A DNA stretch of 32,894 nt, taken from JBELHR01 sp049607205 (GTDB taxonomy: Bacteria > Bacteroidota > Bacteroidia > Flavobacteriales > Flavobacteriaceae). This document shows, in pieces, positions 6,470-15,766 of this stretch. The translations under genes were made by a program, and so were the position numbers. The notes under the pieces are model-generated. The model made no database searches. It was not told the origin of the DNA and saw nothing but the letters and a program-made list of their open reading frames with translations. The stretch lies in assembly GCA_049607205.1 (NCBI GenBank), contig JBMYWH010000025.1, positions 1 to 32,894 of the forward strand. Reading direction: 5' to 3'. The number at the start of each line of letters is the position of its first letter. The stretch's first letter is position 1.

Positions 6470-8709
6470 TGAAAAGAGCGCTATCCCTCTTCGTTTTTTT
6501 AGCCATACAACTGGCCTGCTCGGCCCAAAACCTCCCTTTCCACAAGCAAAGCCTCCAGGACTCCACAGCCCTGAGCCTTCAAATGCGCAACTTGGCCCTA
6601 GGATCCACTCCCACAGCCCCAAGCTCAGTCCAACAAATCTTGGAATTTCAGCTCATTGCAGGCAAAAACCAACAGGCCCTAGAAACCCTGGATAAGGAGC
6701 TCAAAAAGGACACAAAAGAGCAGCACATCTACCTAAATCTCTATCGAAATTATATCCTGGCTCAAAGCGGTGAAAACTTTGAAGAAAGCTTCAATAAGCT
6801 GTATCAAAACCACCTAAAAAGCCTGGATGACCTTGAGGTACTTCGCATTGATGATCGCCTGATTTCGGCCGATGGAACGGATTATTTCATCTCGGATTTT
6901 GACCAGTATTATTCAAGCATTGAAGGGGATCGTATCTCTGTGCAAACCGCACAAAATCTAGTGCATAAATATTTTTTAAAAACGGTTTATCAAGCCTCCA
7001 GAAAGCTCTTTATCACCCAAATTAAACAAGACCATCAGCGCAGGTATATCATCGAGGACAGCATTGTTTTAAAGATGAAAGATCAGGCAGAGGTTTCGGT
7101 GATGTTTATTAGAAAAAGAGAAGATTTAGGAAAAGTACAACCCGCCATCTTAACAGCATCGATCTATGCCGGGACTAATGAAGCCGGAGCGATGTTATCG
7201 GCCTCCAAGGGCTATGTAGGGGTGGTTGCCACGACCAGAGGAAAAAAATGGGCTGAAGGTCCAGTGATCCCTTTTGAATATGAAAACACCGATGTCTACC
7301 AAGTGATTGATTGGATCTCTAAACAAGACTGGTCTAATGGGGAAGTAGCCATGTTAGGAGGTTCTTATAATGGCTTCACTCAATGGGCCTCCATGAAACA
7401 CAAGGTCCATCCGGCCTTAAAAACCATTGTTCCTATGGTGGCCATCGCTCCGGGAATTGATTATCCTATGGAGAATAATGTCTTGCATAATTATTCCTAT
7501 TCCTGGAACTTCTATGTGACCAATAACAAGATACTCGATGCGGAAGCTTCGGGAGATTATATGCGCTGGAATTCACTCAAAGACCGCTGGTATCAGTCAG
7601 GTGTGGCCTTTAATAAACTGGACAGTTTAGATGGACAGGTCAATGGACTATGGAATAAATATATGCAGCATCCGAGCTATGATGGGTTTTGGGAGCGGAT
7701 GATCCCTTATAAAGAAGAATTTCAAAAAATTGATATTCCTATTTTGACCATCAGTGGCTATTATGACGATTCTCAAAGAGGGGCTTTGTATTATTATAAT
7801 CAGCATTTGAAGTATAACCATACGGCGAAGCATTATTTATTGCTGGGACCCTATGATCATTGGACGGCCCAGAACAAGGCAGGTAGTTCTTTAAGAAATT
7901 ACAAGTTAGACCCTTCGGCTCAGATTGACATACGCTATGACTTGGTTTATCAGTGGTTCGATTATATCTTGAAAGAGGGACCAAAACCTTCCATGCTCAA
8001 AGACCGAGTCAACCTTCAGGTCATGGATACCGATTCTTGGAGACATGAACCTAGTCTTCAAGCCATGTGCAATGATACCCTGAAGTTTTATCTAAGTGAT
8101 TCCCGAGAAGGTGAATTCTATAAGCTGGCGAAGAACGCTAATTCTACAAGCCTAAGTCTGGAAGTGGATTTCAAGGATCGTTCGAATATGAACAACACCC
8201 AATACTATCCTTGGCCTTTGCAAAGAGATGTGATTGACCTTGAGGATGGCCTTGTGCTAAGATCTGACCCCTTGAAAGAGGACCTACTTATAAACGGTTC
8301 TTTTCTAGGAAATCTTGAAATGATCATCAACAAAAAGGATGTGGATTATTCGGTGATCCTCTACGAACTAAGTCCTGAAGGTAAGTACTTTCACCTGAGT
8401 TATTTCATAGGTCGAGCAAGCTATGCTCAAGATAGGGAACACAGAAATCTATTGAGTCCAGGAAAGGCGACCCAAATTCCTTTTGAAAACACTAAACTGA
8501 TCTCTAAAAAACTCTCTAAAGGAAGTCGCTTAGTGGTGGTGCTCAATGTCAACAAAAACAAAAATTCCCAGATCAACTACGGAACAGGCAAGGATGTAAA
8601 CACCGAAAACATCAAGGACGCTGGAGAACCTCTAGAGCTAAGCTTTACAGGTGATAGCAGCATTTCTATTCCTATTTGGAGGGGGTTCCTAGAACTTATT
8701 AAAACCTAA
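6469..8709 (+). CDS. Secreted CocE/NonD (peptidase S15) family alpha/beta hydrolase
   Basis: A 746-aa protein with a signal peptide (MKRALSLFVFLAIQLACSAQ), an N-terminal helical region of about 190 residues not seen in the shortest family members, an S15-type alpha/beta-hydrolase core and a C-terminal jelly-roll domain (about 560-746). Putative catalytic residues are S299 (GGSYNGF), D433 (SGYYDDSQ) and H464 (GPYDHW). Relatives include X-Pro dipeptidyl peptidases, glutaryl-7-ACA acylases and cocaine esterase, all acting on ester or amide bonds. The substrate here is unknown; a periplasmic peptidase or acylase role is likely. It starts one base inside the preceding lipoprotein's stop. The 31 codons in frame before this start lack a signal peptide and overlap the lipoprotein, so I exclude them. 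Confidence 0.88.
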   Translation: MKRALSLFVFLAIQLACSAQNLPFHKQSLQDSTALSLQMRNLALGSTPTAPSSVQQILEFQLIAGKNQQALETLDKELKKDTKEQHIYLNLYRNYILAQSGENFEESFNKLYQNHLKSLDDLEVLRIDDRLISADGTDYFISDFDQYYSSIEGDRISVQTAQNLVHKYFLKTVYQASRKLFITQIKQDHQRRYIIEDSIVLKMKDQAEVSVMFIRKREDLGKVQPAILTASIYAGTNEAGAMLSASKGYVGVVATTRGKKWAEGPVIPFEYENTDVYQVIDWISKQDWSNGEVAMLGGSYNGFTQWASMKHKVHPALKTIVPMVAIAPGIDYPMENNVLHNYSYSWNFYVTNNKILDAEASGDYMRWNSLKDRWYQSGVAFNKLDSLDGQVNGLWNKYMQHPSYDGFWERMIPYKEEFQKIDIPILTISGYYDDSQRGALYYYNQHLKYNHTAKHYLLLGPYDHWTAQNKAGSSLRNYKLDPSAQIDIRYDLVYQWFDYILKEGPKPSMLKDRVNLQVMDTDSWRHEPSLQAMCNDTLKFYLSDSREGEFYKLAKNANSTSLSLEVDFKDRSNMNNTQYYPWPLQRDVIDLEDGLVLRSDPLKEDLLINGSFLGNLEMIINKKDVDYSVILYELSPEGKYFHLSYFIGRASYAQDREHRNLLSPGKATQIPFENTKLISKKLSKGSRLVVVLNVNKNKNSQINYGTGKDVNTENIKDAGEPLELSFTGDSSISIPIWRGFLELIKT

Positions 8710-8716
8710 TGTTATG

Positions 8717-8740
8717 TTGTTTAATTGATTAACTAAACAA
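8717..8740. promoter_or_regulatory. Inverted repeat upstream of the antiporter-decarboxylase operon
   Basis: TTGTTTA (8717-8723) and TAAACAA (8734-8740) are separated by 10 bases, with a smaller TTAAT/ATTAA palindrome inside. A -7-like TATCTTTA lies about 10 bases further on (about 8749-8756). It is a candidate operator, with no T-run to suggest a terminator. Confidence 0.35.
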
Positions 8741-8839
8741 ATTTGAGTATCTTTAAGATTAAGCTTTAACGTGTTCTGTGCAAGTGCATAGATGGAACTC
8801 AAAGCTAGAATAGTCTCTTAAAAAAGTATTAAAGATATT

Positions 8840-10255
8840 ATGGGTGGTTCAAATCAAAAATTAGGACTCGTTGGATTGGTTGCTATCGTATTCGGCTCAA
8901 TGATTGGTGGAGGATTGTTTAACATTCCGCAAAACATGGCTGCTGAGGCTAGTTTAGGAGCAGTTTTAATTTCATGGCTCATCACTGGAATTGGGATGTG
9001 GTTTATTGTCTACAGTTTCAAAACATTATCGGATTCTAGACCCGATTTAAATTCTGGAATTTATGCCTATGCTCGAGAAGGTTTTGGTCGCTATGTTGGG
9101 TTTAATTCCGCTTGGGGTTATTGGATCAGTGCGGCCTTAGGAAATGTTGCTTTTGCGGTGATGTTAAATGACTCAGTGGGATTGTTTTTTCCTGTTTTGC
9201 TGGAGCATTCATGGGCCACTATTATATTTTGTTCTATTTTGATTTGGTTGATGAATTTCATTTCAGCTTTAGGCATGAAGGACTCTAGTTTTATCAACAC
9301 GATTTCAACTTTTGCAAAATTTATTGGAATTGTAATTGTAATTACCATCATGTTTATTGGTTTTAAAGTGGACGTCTTCAATGCAGATTTTTGGGGAGAA
9401 GCCTATAATTTAGAAGGGCTTGGTAGCCAAATAAAAAGTACGATGCTCGTAACACTTTGGTGTTTTATAGGTGTAGAAGGAGCGGTTGTCATCTCTAATA
9501 GAGCAAAAAAATCTACAGATGTAGGTAAAGCCACGGTACTTGGATTTCTTGCAGCTCTATTATTATATGTGTTGACGTCTGTCTTGTCTTTTGGGATCGG
9601 TACTCAACCTGAATTGGCAGGCTTAACGGACCCTTCTGCGGGCGGAGTTTTAGACAAAGTAGTGGGACAATGGGGTGCTGCATTCGTCAATATATGTGTA
9701 ATCGTATCCGTTTTTGGTGCCTGGGTCGCATGGACTATTTTAGTTGCAGAAGTACCTCATGACGCTGCACAACAAGGAGTATTGCCTAAATTCTTTTTGA
9801 AAGAGAATAAAAACGGTGCTCCGATCTCCTCATTATACATCTCAAGTTTGGTTATGCAATTGAGCGTTTTTATGGTCGTTATTGCCACGGACGTGTATTT
9901 AGCAATGATTGACATTTCTGGAGTAATGATCCTTCCAAGTTATCTTTTAAGTATGATGTATTTATTTAAAGGAACAAACTCAAAAACTCTTTTAGCAAAT
10001 TCCAAAAGCAGAAAAAACGCGATGTTTGTAGGCTTGTTTGCCTCCATATATTGTATCTGGCTCATGTTCGCTGCAGATCTGAGTTATTTATTATTAGCAA
10101 CTATATTCTATGCCATAGGTATTCCTTTTTACAATATGGCTCACAAAGGAGAAGCCTCTCCGTATACCTCAAGAGAACAATTCATAAAGTACATATTGAT
10201 TGGACTGGCCTTAGTGTCAATCTATTTTATTATAAGTGGCAAAATAACATTCTAA
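8840..10255 (+). CDS. APC-superfamily amino-acid antiporter (ArcD/arginine-ornithine type)
   Basis: A 471-aa membrane protein with about 12-13 hydrophobic segments. TM1 carries the unwound substrate-binding motif GSMIGGGLFNIP (G19-P30) typical of the basic amino acid/polyamine antiporter group. The stretches PDLNSGIYAYAREGFG and WCFIGVEGAVVISNRAKK are also characteristic of that group (TM2-3 loop and TM6). Relatives exchange an amino acid for its decarboxylated or deiminated product. The gene is first in a tight operon with a pyruvoyl-type decarboxylase homologue 10 bases downstream, so exchange of the decarboxylase substrate for its amine product is the natural inference. The exact substrate cannot be read from the sequence. 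Confidence 0.88.
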   Translation: MGGSNQKLGLVGLVAIVFGSMIGGGLFNIPQNMAAEASLGAVLISWLITGIGMWFIVYSFKTLSDSRPDLNSGIYAYAREGFGRYVGFNSAWGYWISAALGNVAFAVMLNDSVGLFFPVLLEHSWATIIFCSILIWLMNFISALGMKDSSFINTISTFAKFIGIVIVITIMFIGFKVDVFNADFWGEAYNLEGLGSQIKSTMLVTLWCFIGVEGAVVISNRAKKSTDVGKATVLGFLAALLLYVLTSVLSFGIGTQPELAGLTDPSAGGVLDKVVGQWGAAFVNICVIVSVFGAWVAWTILVAEVPHDAAQQGVLPKFFLKENKNGAPISSLYISSLVMQLSVFMVVIATDVYLAMIDISGVMILPSYLLSMMYLFKGTNSKTLLANSKSRKNAMFVGLFASIYCIWLMFAADLSYLLLATIFYAIGIPFYNMAHKGEASPYTSREQFIKYILIGLALVSIYFIISGKITF

Positions 10256-10265
10256 AAACTCAATT

Positions 10266-11507
10266 ATGGATAAATTTAAAGTGGGAAAATGGGTTCCTTC
10301 GGACCAAAAAGTACTAGAGGACTGGAAAAGAAAATTAATTATCGAAGTAGATACTAAGCCTGTGGAGCTTCATCCAGTAATCAGTGAATTCAGGGACTTT
10401 ATCGAGTCAGATGCAACTGTTTATATGCTATTCAACCAAATGTTCACTCAAGTTCCTCATACAAAACGTTTCGAAGACAGTCCAACAGGCAAACCTCAAG
10501 TAAGAGACTACAAGCATATGCTAGCCCTACTCAATGCTATAATGACCAAAGCTCCAGAGTTCAATGAAACAGGTTTAGTCGGCTTTCCTATTAATGCAAT
10601 TTTAGATTGGTCCATGGCAACCACAGGAGGTTTTGCAGGGTTTTTAAACGAGAAGGTCAACCTACATTTAAAGCGAATCCTTAATCAGTGGGCTGTATTT
10701 TTGAGTTCTACTGAATCTTGTGAAGTCCTTTCAGAAAACCCAAGAAACGGTTGGTTTGGAGAAGATGCTCAAAAAGCTATGCCGACCTTTGTAGAAGATT
10801 TCCAATGTGATCCTCAGTTAGATCATTATGGATTTACTTCATGGGATAATTTTTTCACAAGAGTTTTCAAACCTGGAAAACGCCCTATTGCCAGTCCGGA
10901 AAATTCGGATATCATTGCAAATGCATGTGAATCTGCTCCTTATAAAATCGCAAAGAATGTTCAAGCTTTACAACCTTTCTGGATTAAAGCTCAAACTTAC
11001 TCACTTTCTCATATTCTTAACACAGACCCTATGTACCATCAATTTGTTGGTGGAACCATATATCAAGCCTTTTTAAGTGCATTCAGCTACCACAGATGGC
11101 ATAGTCCAGTGGACGGAACCGTTGTGAAAACAGAGCTCATTGACGGAACCTATTATTCTGAAACTTTAGTTGAAGGATATGATCCATCAGGACCAAACGA
11201 ATCTCAAGGATATATAGCAGAGCTTGCGGCAAGGGCTGTAATCTATATTCAAGCAGACAATCCTAAAATAGGACTTATGTGCTTCGTTGCCATTGGAATG
11301 GCAGAAGTATCCACCTGTGATGTAACGGTCTTCGAAGGTCAACACATCAAAAAAGGTCAGCAGACAGGGATGTTCCATTTCGGAGGCTCTACTCATTTAT
11401 TGATCTTTAGACCAGAGGTCGAGCTAGAGTTTAACATGCATGGACAAACGCCCGGTTTAGATTCTTCAAATATTCCAGTGAACGCCGAAATTGCCCGAGT
11501 TAAATAA
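10266..11507 (+). CDS. Phosphatidylserine-decarboxylase-like pyruvoyl enzyme (PSDC-domain branch), probable amino-acid decarboxylase
   Basis: A 413-aa soluble protein without membrane segments. The N-terminal half (about 30-165) resembles the PSD-associated domain (PF12588). The C-terminal half is PSD-like, with FFTRVFKPGKRPI (196-208), SYHRWHSPVDG (H276) and the self-cleavage site FHFGGST (G374/S375), where Ser would become the pyruvoyl cofactor. The SPADG motif of true phosphatidylserine decarboxylases, which holds the triad Asp, appears replaced by NACES (219-223). This branch includes the fungal L-tryptophan decarboxylase PsiD. The enzyme lies between an amino-acid antiporter and a cation transporter. 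It is therefore more likely a free amino-acid decarboxylase than a phospholipid enzyme. The fold assignment is firm; the substrate is inference. Confidence 0.85.
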   Translation: MDKFKVGKWVPSDQKVLEDWKRKLIIEVDTKPVELHPVISEFRDFIESDATVYMLFNQMFTQVPHTKRFEDSPTGKPQVRDYKHMLALLNAIMTKAPEFNETGLVGFPINAILDWSMATTGGFAGFLNEKVNLHLKRILNQWAVFLSSTESCEVLSENPRNGWFGEDAQKAMPTFVEDFQCDPQLDHYGFTSWDNFFTRVFKPGKRPIASPENSDIIANACESAPYKIAKNVQALQPFWIKAQTYSLSHILNTDPMYHQFVGGTIYQAFLSAFSYHRWHSPVDGTVVKTELIDGTYYSETLVEGYDPSGPNESQGYIAELAARAVIYIQADNPKIGLMCFVAIGMAEVSTCDVTVFEGQHIKKGQQTGMFHFGGSTHLLIFRPEVELEFNMHGQTPGLDSSNIPVNAEIARVK

Positions 11508-11510
11508 GTG

Positions 11511-12380
11511 ATGACCAAGGAATATAGCGCACTAAAATATTCAATATTCGCAGCGACAATCTTTGCAATACTTGGTTTGATTATAGGGTTTATTTCTAAA
11601 TCTAAGATAGTACTCTTTGACGGTGTTTACTCCTTGATGAGTCTAGGCTTATCTTTAGGAGCCTCCTGGATTTACAAGGAAGTAAATGCACCATTAAATG
11701 ATCAATTCCCTTTAGGGAAAGCACATTTTGAACCTCTATTTGTACTAGTAAAAAACCTTGTTTTGGTCGGAATTTGTACGGTTTCAATAATCGATGGAAT
11801 CAGTGAATTCGTTCACCCTAGCGAAAGTCCCGATACAGAAATGGGTCTGACCTATGCTGTTCTTTCTTTTATTGGCTGCCTTATAGTCTACCGAAATCTT
11901 TCTAGGAGAAATATTGAAAGTGACATTATGAAAACTGAAGTTAACCAGTGGAGAGGAGATACCTATTTAAGCGCCGGAGTCTTATTAGGGTTTGTTTTAA
12001 TGTGGTTCATTTCGGATGCTTATAAAGGTTATATAGATGCTGGAATGGTTATCATATCGGGAGTTCTATTTTTAAGTTTCCCGTATCGTTCCATCAAAGA
12101 AGCGACAAAGGAGCTTTTACTTATTTCGTATGACAACCCACTTAATTCCCCCGTGAATAACTATGTTGAAAATATTGCCAAAACCTATAAAGCTCAATCA
12201 AAAATACGCAGGGTAAAAATTGGTCGCACCCTATTGGTAGAAGTCAATTTACAGACCCAACAAAATACTATTACGGTAGATCAAATGGATGAAATCAGAC
12301 TTGAAGTAAAACGACTTTATCAAGGAGTTTTTGAAGTCTGGGTTAATGTCAATTTCACGAAACTTGAAGATGAGATATAG
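11511..12380 (+). CDS. Atypical cation diffusion facilitator (COG3965-like) transporter
   Basis: A 289-aa membrane protein with six hydrophobic segments and a C-terminal cytoplasmic domain (about 205-289), as in CDF transporters. The motif QFPLGKAHFEPL (after TM2) is typical of the family. The usual metal site is altered: TM2 has D37-x3-S41 instead of D/H-x3-D, and TM5 has Q146-x3-D150 instead of H/D-x3-D. A similar pattern is a feature of the COG3965 subgroup as I recall it. Transport of a divalent metal is therefore uncertain. A GTG at 11508 is also possible; I chose the ATG three bases later. The gene follows the decarboxylase stop directly, so it is almost surely co-transcribed and may supply or export an ion needed by the system. 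Confidence 0.8.
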   Translation: MTKEYSALKYSIFAATIFAILGLIIGFISKSKIVLFDGVYSLMSLGLSLGASWIYKEVNAPLNDQFPLGKAHFEPLFVLVKNLVLVGICTVSIIDGISEFVHPSESPDTEMGLTYAVLSFIGCLIVYRNLSRRNIESDIMKTEVNQWRGDTYLSAGVLLGFVLMWFISDAYKGYIDAGMVIISGVLFLSFPYRSIKEATKELLLISYDNPLNSPVNNYVENIAKTYKAQSKIRRVKIGRTLLVEVNLQTQQNTITVDQMDEIRLEVKRLYQGVFEVWVNVNFTKLEDEI

Positions 12381-12400
12381 TTCACATTTAACCCATAAAA

Positions 12401-12422
12401 AAAACACCCCGAAGGGTGTTTT
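12401..12422. terminator. Bidirectional intrinsic terminator
   Basis: AAAACACCC (12401-12409), a CGAA tetraloop and GGGTGTTTT (12414-12422), with an A-run before and Ts after. It sits between the convergent CDF gene and the gene ending at 12436, so it serves both. Confidence 0.9.
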
Positions 12423-12435
12423 TCATTTCTTTTAA

Positions 12436-14382
12436 TTATCTGTAATAAAGCTCATCATAAGCGAAGAAGAAATCATTATGTGGTTTATCATCATCAAGTA
12501 CCTGAGTAAGTTGCCTCATCCAATCCGGAACCTCACTTGAAGATAATGTTTTCCCATCAGCATCTTTCCAGGTGGCTTTACCATCAACGACTTCGAAGTA
12601 GCCATAATAGGTAACCTTTTTGTCAGGATCATTAGTGTTATAACTAGCCTCTAAATTTCCTTTGATGACGCGCCCATAAACATCTAATTTCTGAACAGTA
12701 AGACTCATCGAAACATAGGTAAAAGAGTTCCCGAACCCTCTAGAGATAATTTGATTACTCTCATTTCTCTCTTCTATAAACATTCCTGCTTCTGTAGAAT
12801 AAAACGTCTTAGTTTGATAGGTCTCAGCCCCAATAAAAATCCCCTGGCTAAGAACTGGTTCTCCTTCAGCTCTTTCTGTGATCAAACGTGATACACTCAC
12901 TTCTGGGTTTTCATAAGAATAGTTCGCCACAGCTCCATCGGAATAAGTTGCCTTAGACCTTTTTCCTTCTGCGTCATATTCGAATTCAGCTCCAAGTTCA
13001 TAAGCCCCGTTGTCAGGAGCTCCAGTAATAGTCATGGAATTCACACGTCCTTGATTATCTAATTCATATGTTTTTGAAATAGCATTATCTGCATTCGGAG
13101 GCGTAATGGTACTGGCGTAACTATTAGTACTTTCATCATAGATAAAACCGAATAGGACATCTCCTAAAAAGGCAACAAAAGTCATCTTTAAGGAACCAAA
13201 ATCGCCGTATGTGATATTAAGCTCCTGAGTCTTCTTACCATCATTGAAGCCAATAGCACTTATTTCTCCAAGATTATTATAGGTGTAGGTCCACTTATAA
13301 TCGCCAAAGGTTGAATAGTCAATATATCCTTCTGCAGCATAATGGTGATTCATCGTGAAGACATCATTCCCTCCTTCTCCTATATAATAGGCATCAAGAA
13401 CCGTGCTCTCTAAAGTCAATCCATCCCAGTTGTGGCGTGATTTGAATAAATCATAACCTCCTTTGAATACAGGGAATAAATCTCCTATGAATTTAGAGAA
13501 ATTATTGACATCAAACTTCCCTCCTCCAGGCACAATAACCTCTGTGGTTTGGAACTTGGCCTCAACCTCAACTTTCCCAGCACCATAAGGTATAGTATAC
13601 TCTTTAGTATGACCTACCCCATAAGTCCCAGAAGATAAAGAACTCACATCTGTATCAACGTCCCATCCGGTATGAGTATAACTCGTAGAGTTCGTTCCAA
13701 CAAGTTTAATAACACTTCCCTCTGGGATATCGCGTATAATATTATTTACATCATCTGAGGATCTAAGATATTGATCATCGGCATCTAAGATTTTCCAATA
13801 ACCTCCATTCTCATTTTTAATCATCTCTATGCTTACTGTATTCTGCTTAAATACAGCCGTTACATCCAAATCTTGATCTAAGTTTAGGCTAACAATCCGA
13901 GCTGTATTATCCTCTAGATCTACACCTTTCCAACGATCAAAAGACCAACCTTCAGCAGGTCTTGCTTCTAATTCAATTTTAGAACCGGTATCATAGGATT
14001 TTGACTCTAGAAGTGTTTCTTCTATAGTCCCTTCTCCTTCAATAGATAATTCTAGATTTGAAGAAATGGGCTTGAAATAAACAGTCAGGAAACGTCTTTC
14101 ACGATCGTATAATCTCGGATTAAAAGACTCTCCGGTATACTCCGAACCATCAAAAGTAAACTTTTCAACTTCATAACCGGGGTCTGGAGTGAAAACAAAA
14201 CTTAGAGCTTTATAACTAGTATTTTTGTTACTCCAAGTAAACGTTTCCGTTTCTGAATAGTCAGGACTTATTGTACCTTTTCCTTGAGCAACTTTTGTGG
14301 TTATTTCTGCACTTTCAGAGCACTCTATTACACCACCTATTAGGCAGAAGAATCCAAACACATATATTAATAACTTATACAT
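12436..14382 (-). CDS. Surface protein with InlB-like bacterial repeats and YD-like repeats
   Basis: A 648-aa exported protein. The N-terminus (MYKLLIYVFGFFCLIGGVIEC) is a signal peptide, with a possible but non-canonical lipobox at C21. Residues about 30-180 contain two beta repeats of the divergent InlB type, with typical phrases DPGYEVEKFTFDG and PAEGWSFDRWKG and endings such as LTVYFKP and DVTAVFKQ. A third, less regular one follows (about 180-300). The second half has YD/RHS-like strand motifs (YTYNNLGEISAIGF, YELDNQGRVNSMTI, FEYDAEGKRSKATYSDG). Such proteins are usually displayed on the cell surface and bind polymers or partners. It is the last gene of a three-gene operon, 12 bases after the DUF5723 gene. 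Specific function unknown. Confidence 0.75.
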   Translation of the reverse strand: MYKLLIYVFGFFCLIGGVIECSESAEITTKVAQGKGTISPDYSETETFTWSNKNTSYKALSFVFTPDPGYEVEKFTFDGSEYTGESFNPRLYDRERRFLTVYFKPISSNLELSIEGEGTIEETLLESKSYDTGSKIELEARPAEGWSFDRWKGVDLEDNTARIVSLNLDQDLDVTAVFKQNTVSIEMIKNENGGYWKILDADDQYLRSSDDVNNIIRDIPEGSVIKLVGTNSTSYTHTGWDVDTDVSSLSSGTYGVGHTKEYTIPYGAGKVEVEAKFQTTEVIVPGGGKFDVNNFSKFIGDLFPVFKGGYDLFKSRHNWDGLTLESTVLDAYYIGEGGNDVFTMNHHYAAEGYIDYSTFGDYKWTYTYNNLGEISAIGFNDGKKTQELNITYGDFGSLKMTFVAFLGDVLFGFIYDESTNSYASTITPPNADNAISKTYELDNQGRVNSMTITGAPDNGAYELGAEFEYDAEGKRSKATYSDGAVANYSYENPEVSVSRLITERAEGEPVLSQGIFIGAETYQTKTFYSTEAGMFIEERNESNQIISRGFGNSFTYVSMSLTVQKLDVYGRVIKGNLEASYNTNDPDKKVTYYGYFEVVDGKATWKDADGKTLSSSEVPDWMRQLTQVLDDDKPHNDFFFAYDELYYR

Positions 14383-14394
14383 AATTTCTTCTTT

Positions 14395-15756
14395 TTAATT
14401 AGTTGATGATTTAGATACCGAACGCTTCTTATAACCTAACATAATATTAAGTCCAAATCGAACGTCTACAGTCTGAATATCCTCAGGCTTGGTAAGTCCT
14501 ATGAAGTTATTAGTCGCTGCATAGAACTGTATAGGACCTAGGTTGGTTGCTAAGTTTGCACCAAACATAGGTTCATTGATCATTCCTCCAAAACTGGCAA
14601 GAACCCCTATGGTCGTTTTTCTACCTGGAAGCCAGTTATACGATGCCGCATAACTTGGGTCAAAAGTGTTGAACACCGAATTGTTATACATGGTAAGTCC
14701 CACTCTGTGCACATCGTAAAACATATAGGTAGCTCCTATATAAGTTTTCATATTTAGTTTCGTAGTGAAACTATCATAGTTCTCATTAGCCTCGAAGAAA
14801 TCTTCTAACTCGGTTTGAATCTCATCAAAACCACCTTCCTGGTCACCATCAGCTAATAAATCACTTCCTGATATGGTTGTACTAGAATTACTTAAATCGT
14901 AATTGACCACTAAGTCTTTCCAATTAATTGATCCTATATCGGTTACAGAAGCTTCAACGGTTAATTGCTTGGTAATTTTATAAGTTGCTCCGAAATCCAT
15001 GGCAAAACCAGTATTATCCGTCCAAGTCACGTAATTTGTCAAAGCATTATCATCATAATCATCCGAATTCAAAAACAAATCTACTCCTGCAGTTTGCACT
15101 CCAAGTCCATCTGAAGTCAAGGTGATGTCATAAGAATCTGGCGCTGTATAAAGCTCTAGAGTACCTCCTTGCTGAGTCCCAGCGTAAAATTGTCCATTTA
15201 AATACTTAAAACGAGCTCCAATAGTTAATTTATCATCTAAGAATTGTCTGGTATAACCAACTCCATATTCATTATAACTCATCAGATTCAATTCCTCATT
15301 CATACTGATGGTTTGTCCTATAGAATTACCGTTTCCATTGGCTAGTAAGTTAATTAAATCATCATCATAACTCAGATTCAAAGATCCTCGAGAATTAGAA
15401 AACAAACTAAAAGAACCTTTTCCTGCTCTCAATTGAAAGTGAAATAAATTTGAAGTGAAATCAACCCCGAAAGCATTAACATCATCACTAACCGCAAGTA
15501 GATTGTTTAGGTCTACCTTTAGACTACCATTATCCTGTTGAACCAACAAATCAGATACTGGGAATTCTAGTGAAGTTTGAAAAGATGAATTTAAAACCGG
15601 TAAAGAAAAAGTAAATCCATTTTTAGGTGCATAAGCAGGGTTTAAGCCCTGAGTCTGAGGAACTATATCCTTTAATTGATAAAAAGATAAATATCCTTGT
15701 CCATAGATCGTTGCGACCATGGAAGTAAACACTAATGTTAAAAGTATTTTTTTCAT
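14395..15756 (-). CDS. DUF5723-family outer-membrane protein
   Basis: A 453-aa protein with a signal peptide (MKKILLTLVFTSMVATIYGQ) followed by alternating polar/apolar strands and aromatic residues typical of an outer-membrane beta-barrel. The early motif LSFYQLKDIVPQTQGLNPAY and the repeated gap-filled strands with Asn/Tyr match the DUF5723 family of Bacteroidota. An ATG two codons upstream (15762) is also possible; the start used gives the lysine-rich n-region right at the N-terminus. The gene follows the lipoprotein gene at 15767 almost without a gap. Barrels of this family are often encoded with gliding or surface-adhesin proteins, but the function is not established. Confidence 0.82.
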   Translation of the reverse strand: MKKILLTLVFTSMVATIYGQGYLSFYQLKDIVPQTQGLNPAYAPKNGFTFSLPVLNSSFQTSLEFPVSDLLVQQDNGSLKVDLNNLLAVSDDVNAFGVDFTSNLFHFQLRAGKGSFSLFSNSRGSLNLSYDDDLINLLANGNGNSIGQTISMNEELNLMSYNEYGVGYTRQFLDDKLTIGARFKYLNGQFYAGTQQGGTLELYTAPDSYDITLTSDGLGVQTAGVDLFLNSDDYDDNALTNYVTWTDNTGFAMDFGATYKITKQLTVEASVTDIGSINWKDLVVNYDLSNSSTTISGSDLLADGDQEGGFDEIQTELEDFFEANENYDSFTTKLNMKTYIGATYMFYDVHRVGLTMYNNSVFNTFDPSYAASYNWLPGRKTTIGVLASFGGMINEPMFGANLATNLGPIQFYAATNNFIGLTKPEDIQTVDVRFGLNIMLGYKKRSVSKSSTN

Positions 15757-15766
15757 AGTCATTATA

